A model generated the notes under the pieces. That model saw only the letters and a program-made list of their open reading frames with translations. It was not told the origin of the DNA and did not search any database. A DNA stretch of 60,000 bases, taken from Lingula anatina (lineage: Eukaryota > Brachiopoda > Lingulata > Lingulida > Lingulidae). The position numbers and the translations under genes are program-made. Below, in pieces: positions 1 through 12,190 of the stretch. The stretch is from NCBI RefSeq assembly GCF_001039355.2, contig NW_019775891.1, positions 135,209 to 195,208 of the forward strand, read 5' to 3'. The stretch's first letter is position 1, and every line of letters starts with the position of its first letter.

Positions 1-326
1 TTACTGTGTGTAATATGACAGATTTCATTTCTTCTCCTTATTAAGTACAGCGTTGATTTTTAAAGTACACATCAGCGAACTGTTTGACTTAATATCTTCT
101 CATCCACTATTCTTATACCTGTAGTTTTGGAGCGAATGAAAGCCATCAAATAGGCAAATTAAAAACCTCAACCTTTCTTCTAAAATATTTTAATATAAGT
201 TCAAACCACAATCGTAGATATTGTATTGAATTGATTGCAGTGAATTCTTGAATGAATGCAACAAATGTCTAATCTCGACTTCAACAAGATTAATCATTTA
301 CTTTATTTTATCTTATTTTATCTAAG

Positions 327-703
327 ACACGTCTCCGAAGTTGTTACCGCCAGCTGGAAGCGACGAAAGAGAAAAAGTTCAACGTCTCTCAGAGCTAATC
401 AGTAGCGTTGAGATAGAAGTAATAACCTTTGGGATGATGATATTTCCCCACTACACACAGGAAGGTCACATCACGGGTATCATTGCCCGGCTTGGACGAT
501 GGAGAGGTAATGATCTTACCCCCTGCGGACTTTTTTACGATAAGCTCAGCTACAAACCTTGCAAGCCTTATAGCTGTCCAGCATCTTTCTTTGATTTTCA
601 GTGGTTCTTTTCCCAAATGTTTTGATGAAGCTTTTTTTTTTGTTGATCTCATGTGGTAAAAGTTTACGTACATTGTGCTTTTATTTTTAGCGTGACGTGG
701 CCG

Positions 704-759
<56 letters not shown>

Positions 760-2059
760 TCTTTTCAATGTGATCCTTGTATTGTTAGTTAAATTGGTAT
801 GTTGATCCTCAAGTATGTGACATTAGGGTTTGGGTGGAGGTGATTTTCAATCTTTATTTAAATGGTTATAATATAGCCGCTAAATCCAGATTGCACGTTT
901 TTTCCTGAATCGTCAGCCATTTCTTTGGGCTGTACAATTGAGTGAATACAAAACAAATATTTAGAGCTCTGCATATTTTTATGTGTGGTGTTAACCGATA
1001 CAGAGGCTGTCAATAAAATGACGATCAATTATCGCTGCAGTAACATGACGTCACATTGTCATAGCGTTAAGATGACGTCATGTTACTGCAGTGATAACTG
1101 ATCGTCATTATAATGACAGCCTCAATATCTCTATATCTTAGCTTCAAGAATGGGGAAATACGCTGCGGGGTTTGAAAAAGTTAAGGCAGCTTACCCCGAC
1201 CTACGGGAGGCATACAGTAAAAAAGCAGCGTTCTTGAGCAACTTTGTGAAGCGGTTCAATGATGAGGCCACAGTGAAAGAAGCTTTGGAAAAGGCGGAAA
1301 AAGTTTTTGATGCAATTGAAGATAAACTACGCCTGCGGGATAACGGTAGGTTTTAAAAACAGCAAGTGTGAAGTGACAAGTTACAAAGAAAATAAAAACG
1401 GAACTGTTTTTAAAAGTTGGTTCGAAAAGTCACATTAAAGACAACCAAGATTGAATATTTTAAGATACTGAAGATAAAACATGTTATTACAGTTAGTTAT
1501 TATTATTATATATCAGTTGTAAAGTTATTAGAAATTAGAGACTAGTCCTCCCAAATATGTTTCAGCATACTAGAAATTCACCTATATTTTTATGTTGGTA
1601 TCTCTGCGTACCACAAATGTATTTCAGCTTCGCATACTCCTTGTACTTATAACTGGTTTAAGTACTAAAAATTGGGTATTTTCACTTTTCTATATGTAAC
1701 TAGCCGGTGGCGACTGGTTGTGCGGTCCAGCCATGACAGTGGCAGACATTCACCTTGCAGTTCTATTCGGGCGTCTCAACTTTCTGGGTTTGAGACACCG
1801 CTACTGGGAAAACGGCAGACGACCGAACACTAAAGCATACTACCTTCGTCTAAAGAAACGCGACACCTACCGATCAGTGTGTGAAAAGGCCTTTAATCCA
1901 ATCACAATGCTGCTTATTCCAATGTTCCGCGCAAAATTGCCATTGATAATAGGTGTCAGCACAGTCGTGGCGGCGGTGGCTGTCGGTTTTCACATCTGGC
2001 GACGTGGGGATCTTGACCTCGAGAAACTGTGCGAGAAACTGCAGTTTTGGAAAAATTAA
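327..2059 (+). CDS. GDAP1: GDAP1-like (ganglioside-induced differentiation-associated protein 1) C-terminal exons, 5' partial
   Basis: Three exons read in frame: 327-506, 1142-1345 and 1704-2059 (stop). All have AG acceptors and GT donors, and the phases match (phase 1 at both internal junctions). They encode about 245 C-terminal residues; family members are about 350-360 aa, so the thioredoxin-like GST N-terminal exons lie before position 1. The first exon carries the segment after the GST-N domain (LLPPAG...), the second a charged helical region, and the third the GST-C core motif (GPAMTVADIHLAVLF). Near the C-terminus there is one hydrophobic segment (PLIIGVSTVVAAVAVGF) followed by basic residues. 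This matches the tail anchor that places GDAP1 in the outer mitochondrial membrane, where the family acts in mitochondrial dynamics. Candidate AATAAA signals lie at 2154 and 2424. Assignment to GDAP1 rather than GDAP1L1 rests on remembered family features and was not tested. Confidence 0.85.
705..754. repeat. (AC)n microsatellite
   Basis: About 50 bp of uninterrupted AC dinucleotides in the GDAP1-like intron. Open frames through it are artefacts. Confidence 0.95.
1003..1123. repeat. Hairpin-forming inverted repeat (MITE-like) in the GDAP1-like intron
   Basis: Arms 1003-1053 and 1073-1123 are near-perfect reverse complements of about 51 bp separated by a 19-bp loop. Each arm ends at the loop with the palindrome TGACGTCA. 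No coding capacity is visible. It lies in the intron 507-1141, just upstream of the acceptor at 1141. It is best read as a short foldback or MITE insertion. Confidence 0.85.
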
Positions 2060-2545
2060 ATATAGATATAATTAAATATAGATGCATGCTTAATCAAGCT
2101 GTTTTAATCACAGGAAGGCTAAAAGGAAAACTAATATTTTAAGGGAGATCTCAAATAAACGATTGTTATTTTATATATGTATGCAAAATAGTAGGCAACT
2201 CCTACATATGTATGTATGGTTGTAGACTTGATTTAATTTTAAAAAGTAAAATGGACCATGGTTGATTTTCCAGAAGAGAACCAAAGTGGATGAGTACTAT
2301 CAAGCACCTGTGTAGAAGAGTTGTGTAATGTAGGCGACATGTCAAGCCTCAGTTAGGCTAACGCACCACTTTCTGTATTTACACTGTTACACATTGTTTC
2401 CTATTTAGTTACATGATTCACCGAATAAATATGGATTATTGTGCACAATTATTGTGGGTCGTCGTGGTATTATTCATTTTCATTCTGTAACCTCGAGCTC
2501 TTGAACCAACCATCACTCAAGCACGTACACACGAACACGTGCGTG

Positions 2546-2581
<36 letters not shown>

Positions 2582-2895
2582 AACACTACACACACCTTAC
2601 GGGAGGTTTGTCTGGAAAACAGATGAGATATATATATTAAGTAGAGGAAACGGATGATCAAAATGTGACATTACACAAGTATATTCTGTGCCCCTGTTTT
2701 ATTAACACGTACAGGAAATTTAGTCCAATAATGTGCACACCCCGTGGCTTCTCACGCATTCCACATTATAACGGGAAACGAGTTCCACGCTACAGGCAGG
2801 ATGGTGCACATTACTCCAATGATCTGCTGCCAGCCAAGCCGCCGTTCAGTACAGCTGGCTACTAGCAGTCCTGAGCATTCAACCCGTCAAAAGCA
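2060..2895. other. Intergenic spacer between GDAP1-like and serine protease genes
   Basis: This stretch holds the GDAP1-like 3' end, with AATAAA at 2154 and 2424, and an (AC)n tract at about 2548-2578. Upstream of 2896 it should contain the protease promoter and 5' UTR. I see no convincing TATA box and no additional coding exon. Confidence 0.5.
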
Positions 2896-4935
2896 ATGGA
2901 GCTGTTGGTAGGATGGGTGGTACTGGTCATACTGCTGCAGTCACACTCAGCTGATGGTGGTGAGTGTTGTGTTGAAGTTACCAACTTTACACACTAAGCC
3001 AATTTCCTTTCATTTTTGCCTGTAGGCTAGGTAGTTTAAATTTGTCTGTGTCGTTCTGAAACTTTTAATAAAAGAAACTGGAAATTCGCTTTAGGCCTAT
3101 GTTATTTAATGATCGTTACCTTTGAAGCAGTGTACATTGGTTTGATAGAAACATACCTTATTATGGCGGAGAATTCTCTTTATTCTGTCTTACACAGAAG
3201 TGGCTATAACCTGCTTAGGACAATGTTGCTGATTTTTAATGCTTGTATTACTAGTACAATAACGAAAAACTTATTTATATGCGATAAGGAAGTACTGAAA
3301 GTGATATACAATTGACCCCTTTGCAATTGGTTGTTAAGAGCGATAGCAGTTTGCGTAAAGATACCACTTTTATCCATTCTTTTTTCTTTTGCTTGGGGTT
3401 ACATGTCATTTACACCATATCTCCACCTTAAACTTGGCTTGGTCAATTTGGGAGTAATAAGTAAATTAACACCATTCTATATGTGTATTATAACAAGTTA
3501 ACAGTGTCAGACAAAGGTATTTGTGTCGACTGTTCGACATAAAAATAATACCATCTACTGTAAATAAAGGGAAGGAGAACGTGTGTCCTGATATAAACCA
3601 AGAGTGTTTTGCTCTTGTGGCCATGGTGAATTAGTACCCGGACCTTAATACTAAATGAGTTCAAGAGTGGGATAGTAAATTAAATCAAAACATCTTTCTG
3701 TTATCCAGATTAACAAAGAACGCGTTGCTTTAAATTGTTAAACTTTTCGTTCGCCTATCCCTGTTTCCTTACAGAGCATAGTTATTTTCTTGTTCTGTTA
3801 CTCGTTAACAGAAAAAGCCTAAAATAGAAAGTTCATGTATTGTTCTCCGTGAGATACTAGATGTCACAAAGGTTATAAAAGAAGTATTTAAAGTTTTCGA
3901 GACCAGTTTTAATGATGGGGATATTAAAAAACTATTCGCCTAATTATATTAATACAGAATCGAAGCTGCAGACCCTGACGTTGGAGATACATCTCATTCA
4001 TATACGCATTGGGTCTTTACAATAAGACACGATAAGAAAACATACGGCGGAAGGACTGCAGCTAGGAATGTAGTGAAGTTATAGTAAAATATTTCGCCTC
4101 TTTACTATAATTGCATAGTTTTCAAACGATATGCATCCATCCTTAAGAGCCATATCCCCAGCATATGACTAAAAGTTTGAGATCACTTACTTTGACCAGT
4201 GTGACGCAATTTGGGTCTATACCGTAGGGCTCCGACAGAAAACATCAAGACGAAGCGATAAGACTACAAACTTATTTCAGTGTCCTTGTTTGTTGCAGCT
4301 GTATGTCTTCTTTCCAATATTATAAAAGATTATAGGGAGGTTTTACTTATAAGAACGCCAATAAACTGTTTGTGCATAGTTAATATTATTTTATGTATCA
4401 TTCTTAACATGAAAATATTATTGATGATAACTAATGGAGTATACCATAGCAGTATACCTTGATCATGTTAAACCATAACGTTATATAAACGTTATGTATA
4501 TGTTTCTATTAACCATTTTATCAAAAACATTTTCATAACGTTATGAGAAACGTGTTTATAATGATAAAAAGATATACGCATTAACGTTTTCAAAACGTAG
4601 GGCAAGGCAATTGTTCTAAACGTAAGGACTGCAGCTTGAAATGCCTGGTTTTCATTATCATGTCTTTTCCGTGTTTACAGTACGAAGTGATGGAGCCGAG
4701 GCGCCAAGATTTAAACGGTTGATTGGGGGTCGCACCATATCCGACCGCGGCAAGTGGCCGTGGCTGGTGTCCCTGCAGGGGCATGTCCCTGGGAAGACTT
4801 TCTTCGGAATCCCTCTAACTATATATGAGCTTTATTGTGGAGGATCCCTGTTGAACGACAGATGGATATTGACGGCAGCTCACTGCTTTTATCTCAGGTA
4901 GGCTACGAGTTCTGTACGTGTACTGTACTAGTCAA

Positions 4936-5002
<67 letters not shown>

Positions 5003-7339
5003 CAGTATTCTTTCAACATTGCTTTAATAATTGGTTTGAAAATTTTATACCCATATCGTCTATGAATCCCCAATTATTCTATAATCTTTTAACCAGGAAC
5101 GGAGCAACCAAACCCGATGCCTGGGAAGCAAGAATTGCGGCCGTAAAGATCAAAGTAAGTTTATAAACCCTGTTTCTCTGAATATTAAAAAATGACTGTA
5201 CACTTCTCAAGCAGTATACTATACACGCAAGAGTAAATCGAGTAAATGTCAGTGTATTGTTTATTATTGCGAGAATGGACTTTTGTGAATGTATCCGTAC
5301 AGAACTCCTTTTTATTTATCTGTTCATTTATCTTTTTATTTATTTATTATTTTAATGCATGCTATTTAAAAAAAAAACGTTAATTTCTTTTACTTTCTAT
5401 GTGCATTTGTAAGTGTGTTACATGTACATGTGACTAGCTCACTTGTGTATGTGAACGGAGTCTTCTTATCCTTGAGAGGACAAAGGTAAATGTGCATTAT
5501 CGATATTCTGAATAAAAAAATAGAGAAATATAAGAAATATGGGTATAATGGAATAGGAACCAAGTGTCTGTGCTATTGTTTATTGTAGCCGTCGGCCTCG
5601 GACTATTTCATGCACGTGTTGGGCCGTGTCTTCAGCAGGCAGGAGTGGCAGCAATGGAATGTCGATGCGGAGAAAATTATTATTCATCCAGGTTATGACG
5701 AAAGATGTGAGTCGTGTGAAGACAATCATACATGGGCCCTAAACATGCAGTCCGTTTTAACCTAATTAACGCCCTCAAATTTGGTTTAGCACCCTGTTCC
5801 TGTCTGAACTGTTTCAAACACAAAGCATGAGTAGATATACAAGCCCTTGTTCAAGATTAGCCGAAGTAATGCTTTACACCATCTATATGGTACTACATGT
5901 ACATCTCATCGTTTTCTGCCTGCACTTCTTTTCCTAGCATTGTGGGAGAATGACATAGCTCTGGTGAAACTGGAACGCAGCGTCCCCGTCGGCCCAACCA
6001 CCACATTCGTCACATCTGTGGAACTCCCAGCGCGACAAGGGGACGTCTCCTTCCCTGAAGACGGGCAAGAATGCGTGATGAAAGGCTGGGGCTGCACCAG
6101 CAGCGGTAAGATAACGTGAGAAAGTGAGAAATTGTCTTCTACAAGGTGTCTACTTTTTTCATTTTTCTTTCCCTAAGGCTCCCACTCGCCTTACCAAAAT
6201 TTCGGTTACCACAGTGTGTGTGGATTCAATGAAATAAATGAATGTATTATAAGACAAGACATGGTTGTTCTTTCGTTATATTACAAACATCTGATACATG
6301 TAAATTGGGTGCACCAGAAATCACAATGTACACGTCTTTGCAATATCTCAAGATTTCGTAATCGTTTTTAATAATATTTGGATTCTGGGGCACAAGCAAG
6401 TATAAAACACGAATTCCTGTGTACATTACAGGTGCCACGGTGTCCGATCATGCCATGGAGCTGTCTCTACCCAAACTGTCGGACAGGGAGTGTAGACGGT
6501 TTTGGAACGTTCGCCGCGACACCCGCCTCTGTGCCGGCTACAATTTGGCGGCCAAAGGCTTGTGCCCTGTGAGTATGATCAAGATTACCAACAGAAAACA
6601 GGTGGTACTCCATTCACGTTTGATGTGGCAATCTTTTATCATCATCATCATCATCATCATCTTCCTCATTTAAAGCCAAAAGTGTTCCACTGTTGGACAA
6701 AGGCCTCAGGATACTTCCTCCAGTGTATTCTGTCTTAGGATTCACACTTCCAGTTTGTTTTTTTCCAGTACTGTTCTAATTCATCCTTCCATCTCTTACG
6801 AGGCTTCCCTTGTTTCCTATGTCCGTATCTTGGTGTCCATTTTGTCAGTCTTACTGTCCATCTGTCATCTTTGATTGTACTGATATATTCTGCCCATCTC
6901 CATTTCATTTCTTTAATTGTAAGAAGCACACTCTTCACTTTGGTCTGTTCTCTTATCTATTTAATGGTCATCCTATCTCTTATCCTGATGTTTAACACAC
7001 TTCTTTCCATCTTTCTCTGTGTTACTTGTAGCTTGGTTCCATGGATGCATTCACCGTCCATGTCTCTGAACCATAGGTGATTGCTGTCAGCTGTGACAAT
7101 CTTTAGTAATGTTCGTGTAGATGAAATTGTTGAATTTGGAAATATTGGCCGACATATATATTTTTTTATTTATTTAGGGGGACAGCGGTGGACCACTTGT
7201 GTGCAAAAGGCAAGACAAGTGGATTCAAGTCGGCATTGCGTCATTCTCCAGCGCTCGATCTCCGGGACAAGTGCCTGGCGTTTTTACACGCGTTAGTGCT
7301 TACCTTGATTGGATCGCAAAGACCATTGCTGAAAATTAG
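2896..7339 (+). CDS. Secreted S1A (chymotrypsin-fold) serine protease, seven exons, 307 aa
   Basis: Exons are 2896-2959, 4681-4897, 5097-5154, 5589-5706, 5938-6105, 6432-6568 and 7178-7339. All have canonical splice sites and the frames join to a 307-aa protein. Residues 1-19 are a signal peptide ([18 protein letters not shown]). Zymogen cleavage is expected after R34 (KR/LIGGR). The catalytic triad is H89 (TAAHC), D158 (ENDIALV) and S257 (GDSGGP). Core disulfide cysteines equivalent to 42-58, 136-201 and 168-182 are present. The residue at the S1-pocket position 189 is G251, not Asp, so trypsin-like specificity is unlikely and a hydrophobic P1 preference is inferred. The partner of C253 (chymotrypsin C191-C220) is not visible. 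An AATAAA lies at 7693. The physiological substrate cannot be told; a digestive or extracellular role is inferred. Confidence 0.9.
4463..4600. repeat. AACGTT-rich palindromic cluster in protease intron 1
   Basis: Repeated TAACGTTAT/AAACGTTATG motifs, each self-complementary, occur several times over about 140 bp shortly before exon 2 of the protease. Similar motif clusters recur downstream of exon 2 in NRF-6-like copies D and E. The origin is unknown; it could be a degenerate simple-repeat or MITE end. Confidence 0.5.
4935..4999. repeat. (TC)n-(TG)n compound microsatellite
   Basis: TC dinucleotides run into a longer TG tract within protease intron 2, just downstream of the exon carrying the catalytic His. 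Frames through it are spurious. Confidence 0.95.
6637..7165 (-). mobile_element. 5'-truncated non-LTR retrotransposon remnant (RTE-like) in protease intron 6
   Basis: The minus strand at 6735-6938 encodes the end of a LINE ORF2. It shows the recurrent tail motif RWA(E)YI...[14 protein letters not shown], followed by a basic GKPRKRW segment. Downstream on the minus strand is a short 3' UTR, then an uninterrupted (GAT)n tail at about 6637-6660. Such trinucleotide tails are typical of RTE-group and related elements. The 5' boundary is uncertain. The clade assignment is an inference. Confidence 0.65.
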
Positions 7340-8740
7340 ATAGACGTTTATTCACAGGATTCAATCTCAATGAAAAATGTGTTATTAAAGTAAAGTGAAA
7401 GAAACATTGATAATTACTGCATGTCACGTGTAACACTGGCGGAATTTCGACTTCGATATGTAAAGCCTGGAGATAATTGTTCTTTAATTGCACGTAGAAG
7501 GAAGAATGGAACAATATCTCAGAAAAAAGATTTTGAAAACGTTACTGGAGACTTACCGCACCGCCTACTGAAGATTAACGCAGTACCCGGTTTAAAGACT
7601 ACATTCTGATGTTTTAACAGTTTAGCTTTTGGAAATCTTCACTGTTAATTGGGATTTTCTGTACCCTAAGTCAAGATAGATATTGTATCTGGAATAAAAA
7701 AAAAACACTTTTTAAAACGGCTGACAGCTGTCATCATTTGTAAACAAAACCACATGGGATTGAAAGCAGGACAACATTTTTTTGACAAAGGGTGTGCCCT
7801 ACTGTTTGATCATGTCCTAGCTTTTAATATATAACCTTTAACATTTATATCCCATGATAAGAACAACAGTACGTTGCAAGTACGAACACTGCTGTCACAC
7901 GAGTATGTTGTCGCTTTTTTAACTTCATACGGAGAGTTATGTGGGAACACAATGATATGTGAGAATTGCTTGGTTTCCCTGTCCCATCCCACTCGTGCTT
8001 GATAAGTATTTCCTTAGATTTAAACAAGATTTCAGACAACTTAGGTCTACATATTGTGAACATTTGCCAGCTATTTAATTTAAAAACAAGCACCAGTTGA
8101 GATTCCTTTTTGATGGCCATACATGTATGTTCATTTATATGTATTTTGCGAATCGCAGTGGAGATCACGAAATATTTTAATTGCAATTGGTAAATTGAAA
8201 ACTTTGAGATGACTTTCTACACAAAATAAATTCACATTGTTTAATCTTAGCTACGAAAAATAATTTATGGGCGGTAAATCATTTTGCAATAAACAAATGT
8301 TTATAATTCCTTGTTGGCCTTTTTAAGGAAGTAGTCACTGTTTTGGACGTTCAAGCTGTTTTGGACGTTCACGCCGCACTCATCATTCTTTAAATGATAA
8401 AACTGATAAAAATAGAAATATGAAATTTACGTATCTTAACTTGCAATATATGTCAGAGCAATTCTTGTTTGTCCTTATGATTACAATTACTTTTTATTAT
8501 CGACAGCTAAAAAAACAGTAATTGTTGAAATTTTGGCAATTTTATGGACATACCTTCGGACATTATTTATGTAGAATAATGGTATTTATTTTAGAGAAAT
8601 TCCGGCAGTACACAGATCCTTTCGTCCATTGTTGCGTGATGTAGTCGCTTGAAAAACTGTTCTTTGCAAAATGACTAAGAGTAAATTAAAAATAAACACA
8701 AACTGACCTCAAGTTCCCCAACAAAAAAATCCATTACTTT
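7340..8740. other. Protease 3' flank and AT-rich intergenic DNA
   Basis: It contains the likely polyadenylation signal of the protease gene (7693) and otherwise low-complexity AT-rich sequence. I see no exon-like frame, RNA gene or recognisable repeat in the remainder. Confidence 0.4.
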
Positions 8741-8747
8741 TATTTCC

Positions 8748-8865
8748 TCATTTCGATTCTAGTTTGCCGTCAGATGATCTTCCCTGAGCTTTATTTCGGA
8801 CATATAAACAACCGTTGCTCCACTCTTTCATTAACTGTTGGATACCAAGTGATTTTTCATTCAGA
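8748..8865 (-). pseudogene. Fragment resembling the C-terminal exon of the IDO-like gene
   Basis: Read on the minus strand this gives KSLGIQQLMKEWSNG then VRNKAQGRSSDG. It aligns in frame with the C-terminal part of the IDO-like gene at about 14624-14727 (KDLVSS...MKERCDE...ARNKALGRSSDG). At DNA level the block ACTTGGTATCCA is identical and the GRSSDG region is roughly 80% identical by eye. Only this segment is recognisable, it ends in a stop after KLESK, and its 5' side runs into a MITE. It is interpreted as a decayed paralogous exon in inverse orientation. A short repeat shared by chance or by transposition is the alternative. Confidence 0.5.
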
Positions 8866-8879
8866 CATTGTAAAATAAA

Positions 8880-8985
8880 AAAGAAATCATCTCTAAGCCG
8901 CTTAAAGCTGAAAGCAATTTCGCAAGATAACACTTGGAGATGAATCAATCCTGTTAGATCGATCTAGGTATGGGAACCGTGTCTT
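8880..8985 (-). mobile_element. MITE half-copy (same family as 10710-10960)
   Basis: The reverse complement matches about 90 bp of the left end of the element at 10713-10800. Shared blocks include TTCCCATACCTA, GATCGATCTAACAGGAT, CATCTCCAAG and GCTTTCAGC.TTAAGCGGCTTA. Only one terminal half is present. It abuts the IDO-like fragment at 8748-8865. Confidence 0.7.
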
Positions 8986-10700
8986 ATAATTAGAGACCCC
9001 TGTGATATCAGAGTGTAGAGTTTGAAATGGTATACAAAACGTCTGTTATATAATCTTTTAGTACTGAAATACTTGGCGGCGATGGCGGGGATACACTCTG
9101 CCACTAATAAATGCCCTTGATCTTAGATGAACCGATCCAGATCTTTGGTCATCTAGTGGCCTGGTTCTTACCCGGACAATTCGGCCTGTGCGTGCCAGAT
9201 ATAGATTAAATTAGATAGTTTTTTCGACAATCCCACTGTGATGAAAAATACGTTTACCCGACCGACATCAATTGAAATATACATGCATTTCTCAAACAAT
9301 TTACGAAACCGGCCCCCTTTCCTGTGGCGGATTTAGAGGGGGATACAGACAAGCATACAAATGGTAATGAAAGAAAATATATATTTATGTATTTTTCAAT
9401 TTTAAGTAAGGGGCATGGCGTGGTCGATTTCACAGAAAGAATTGTGTGACAAATCTGAGCCGGAAGGTCAAATGTACTCTTACATTTCGGTCAAACTCCT
9501 CCAATCTCAGTACATTGCCAGAAAATTCCTGTTTATTCGAATCATATTATAGTCCATTCCTCTTCATGTTGAAGCTTAACTTTATTTATTTTTAAAAACG
9601 AAAAATAAATATATCTTTAGTTCTCGAGATATCCAATACTTTTTAACGATTTCGTGATAAGACACCATTTTTCTCTTTTTTGGATCTGGACTGGTCATTC
9701 ACTGTATAAGGGCACGTTATGGGTAGTGAGTCCCATTTGTCATTATTATTTTTATTATCATATACACAGAGGCGGTTTCGTCATTTGCATCGGTCAGTCG
9801 GTTTTGGTCACGCCATCGTTATCCGGGGGGATATCGTATAAAAAATAAAAGGCCTTATCAGTATCTTGCATTCAACGCCTGAACAGCGCAAGCGAAGGAC
9901 TCGAAACAAAAGTAAGCAAGAGTATTTTTGGGAAAATTATTTTAATTAACATTTGATATTTGAAGACAAGACGTGTATTGGTTGTTGTTGCGGACAAGGA
10001 TTTAATTTCGCTGAGAATAGTGCTTAATGCAATTTGCATGCGTTCCTTTTCTCATAGACAGAAAGTTTCATTTATGATAGATCCACATATTTGGTTTACC
10101 TGTTAGTCTATAAGGTGTCCCTTAATACCGTTTAAACCATTTCCATTTTCGCGAGTGTAATTTTGGTTTGTAGAATTTGCTAAATTAAGAGTATAAATTA
10201 ATAAATTTTGAAGGCCGTTAACCTCACTAAATGTGCCAAGTTTTAGTAAGCCGTCAGTAAAAAAAAAGCATAACTCTTTCTCCTTTCGGAAAAAGTCATA
10301 CCATGTCGGTAATGAGGCTAGTTTGACATTGGCGTTTTTCAGGGACTTGGATTGGTTTTGTACCAGTACTCACTCACGCTCTTCTAGCTCCCCTACAATA
10401 CTAACGGTCAAGGTCACGAGAGAGTAGTCGTCAATTTGACTACTCCTATTGGCTGGCCAACTCACCACTTTGATAGAAAAGAGGGTTTCAGTCTAAATGA
10501 TCAAATCATGGCTTATTGGGAATGTAATACAAAGTTAAAAGACCCAAAGTACTTACTTTGTGACATTTGGAGGTCATAACACTTCCAATATTTTACACTC
10601 GCAAAAATGGAATAGCATGTCCATTTCTAAAGGTATTTTCCAGTCAGGCCTTATGGACTAGTGGGAGCGGAAGAGGGACTAACAAGTCATCATAAAGACT
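8986..10700. other. Intergenic DNA without recognisable genes
   Basis: I see only short, non-conserved frames. Some segments look like old repeats (for example the MITE-like end near 9110-9180), but I could not assign them. Confidence 0.35.
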
Positions 10701-10707
10701 GAGGCAA

Positions 10708-10965
10708 TCAGACTGGGTTCCCATACCTACATCGATCTAACAGGATCGATCCATCTCCAAGGGGTTTCTCGCAAAATTGCTTTCAGCTTAAGCGGCTTAT
10801 ATGTCTGGCATGCCTACTGAAGCTGTTAAACGATAATTAATTGCCCCAGCTTCAGTAGGCGTGGCAGACATCTAAGCCGTTTAAGTTGATTGTAATTTAG
10901 CGAGAATCCCCTTGGAGATAGATCGATCCACAATTAGTACGATAGGGTCTGGGAGTGGCCCCATA
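10708..10965. mobile_element. MITE with long terminal inverted repeats
   Basis: The left arm (about 10752-10831) and right arm (about 10853-10935) are imperfect reverse complements of about 80 bp. Both contain GATCGATC, ATCTCCAAGGGG, an AAGCGGCTTA-like block and GCCTACTGAAGCTG. A loop of about 21 bp (TTAAACGATAATTAATTGCCC) separates them. Outer sequence GGGTTCCCATACCTA is shared with the copies at 8880-8985 and 56934-57082. There is no coding capacity, so this is a non-autonomous DNA element. Confidence 0.8.
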
Positions 10966-11365
10966 GTTGTTCACCTTCACCTAAACAAGTAATTCAATCG
11001 TGACCAAGTCTGTCAGAGTGCATGAAGGGAGGTAACAGCCAACAGGTAAACCAAATATGTGCATTTATCATAAAACGTTTTAAATATCAAAACTAAGATT
11101 CGGTGAATTTTTTTACGTATATTGTTCCTCGTCTTTATGATTTTAGACTAATATTTCATTGGCAGTTTTAATTTTATGTGAATTTTAAAAGGGCATTTTC
11201 TAAGGTTGCTCTGATATTATTTCGTCTGGGCAGCAGCACATGCTCATAAATGTCCTCCTCTGCATGGACAGTTGCCAACATAATCTCAGTATCTTTATAT
11301 TTTTAAGTGAAAAACAATGGTGACACAGAATAGATTTGCTTTTCCGGCGTATCTGTCGACTTTTG

Positions 11366-11483
<118 letters not shown>

Positions 11484-11738
11484 NNNNNNNNNNNNNNNNN
11501 NNNNNNNNNNNNNNNNNNNNNNNNNNNNNNNNNNNNNNNNNNNNNNNNNNNNNNNNNNNNNNNNNNNNNNNNNNNNNNNNNNNNNNNNNNNNNNNNNNNN
11601 NNNNNNNNNNNNNNNNNNNNNNNNNNNNNNNNNNNNNNNNNNNNNNNNNNNNNNNNNNNNNNNNNNNNNNNNNNNNNNNNNNNNNNNNNNNNNNNNNNNN
11701 NNNNNNNNNNNNNNNNNNNNNNNNNNNNNNNNNNNNNN
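11484..11738. other. Assembly gap (255 N)
   Basis: A run of N bases flanked by poly-G on both sides. Confidence 1.
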
Positions 11739-11751
11739 GGGGGGGGAGGGG

Positions 11752-11800
11752 GGGAAGGAGGTCCCTCGACCAGTTTTCCACGACTAGCTGACATGACTCT
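11752..11800 (+). pseudogene. Possible fragment of IDO-like exon 1
   Basis: Immediately after the gap, a segment containing CGACCAGTTTTCCACGA matches CGACCAGTTTTCAACGAGTGG in exon 1 of the IDO-like gene (12270-12290), with similar bases on both sides. The reading frame gives VPRPVFHD then a stop, against PPRPVFNEWP in the intact gene. The similarity covers only about 40 bp. It may be the edge of a larger decayed or unassembled paralogue whose body lies in the N gap. Confidence 0.4.
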
Positions 11801-12190
11801 AAATCGTCATATTGTTTAAGAAATTGATATTTGAATAGACACACGTTAGGATATTATATTGTACAACAGACAAGGTAATGATTTCGCTCAAACATACACG
11901 ACATGTATGTTACATTACGCATCCATTTTGTGGGTACGTTGTCCCGCGCTTTATGAAGTGTATCGGTCATAATGATATATATTTGAATTTTCCGGCCAAA
12001 ATATTTTGATTTACTGTCATCAACAGAATTTACTGAGGTGGAGTGCTTATAAATAAAAGGGTTGATGATATTTTCACGTATGAACAAAACTGCATGCATA
12101 TGTTGGTATACGGCGTAAGCCACTCCTTTAGCACAAAAACCTGCCAACATAAAGTAATATCAGTAAGTGGGTTTATATTTCAGCAAAAAA

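Noticed and set aside
395-751. Minus-strand frame rich in Val/Cys opposite the GDAP1-like exon
   Set aside because: It is the antisense of an AC microsatellite and of the real + strand exon.
2441-2865. Short frames between GDAP1-like and protease genes
   Set aside because: They are partly microsatellite, have no conserved motif, and no splice sites connect them to either gene.
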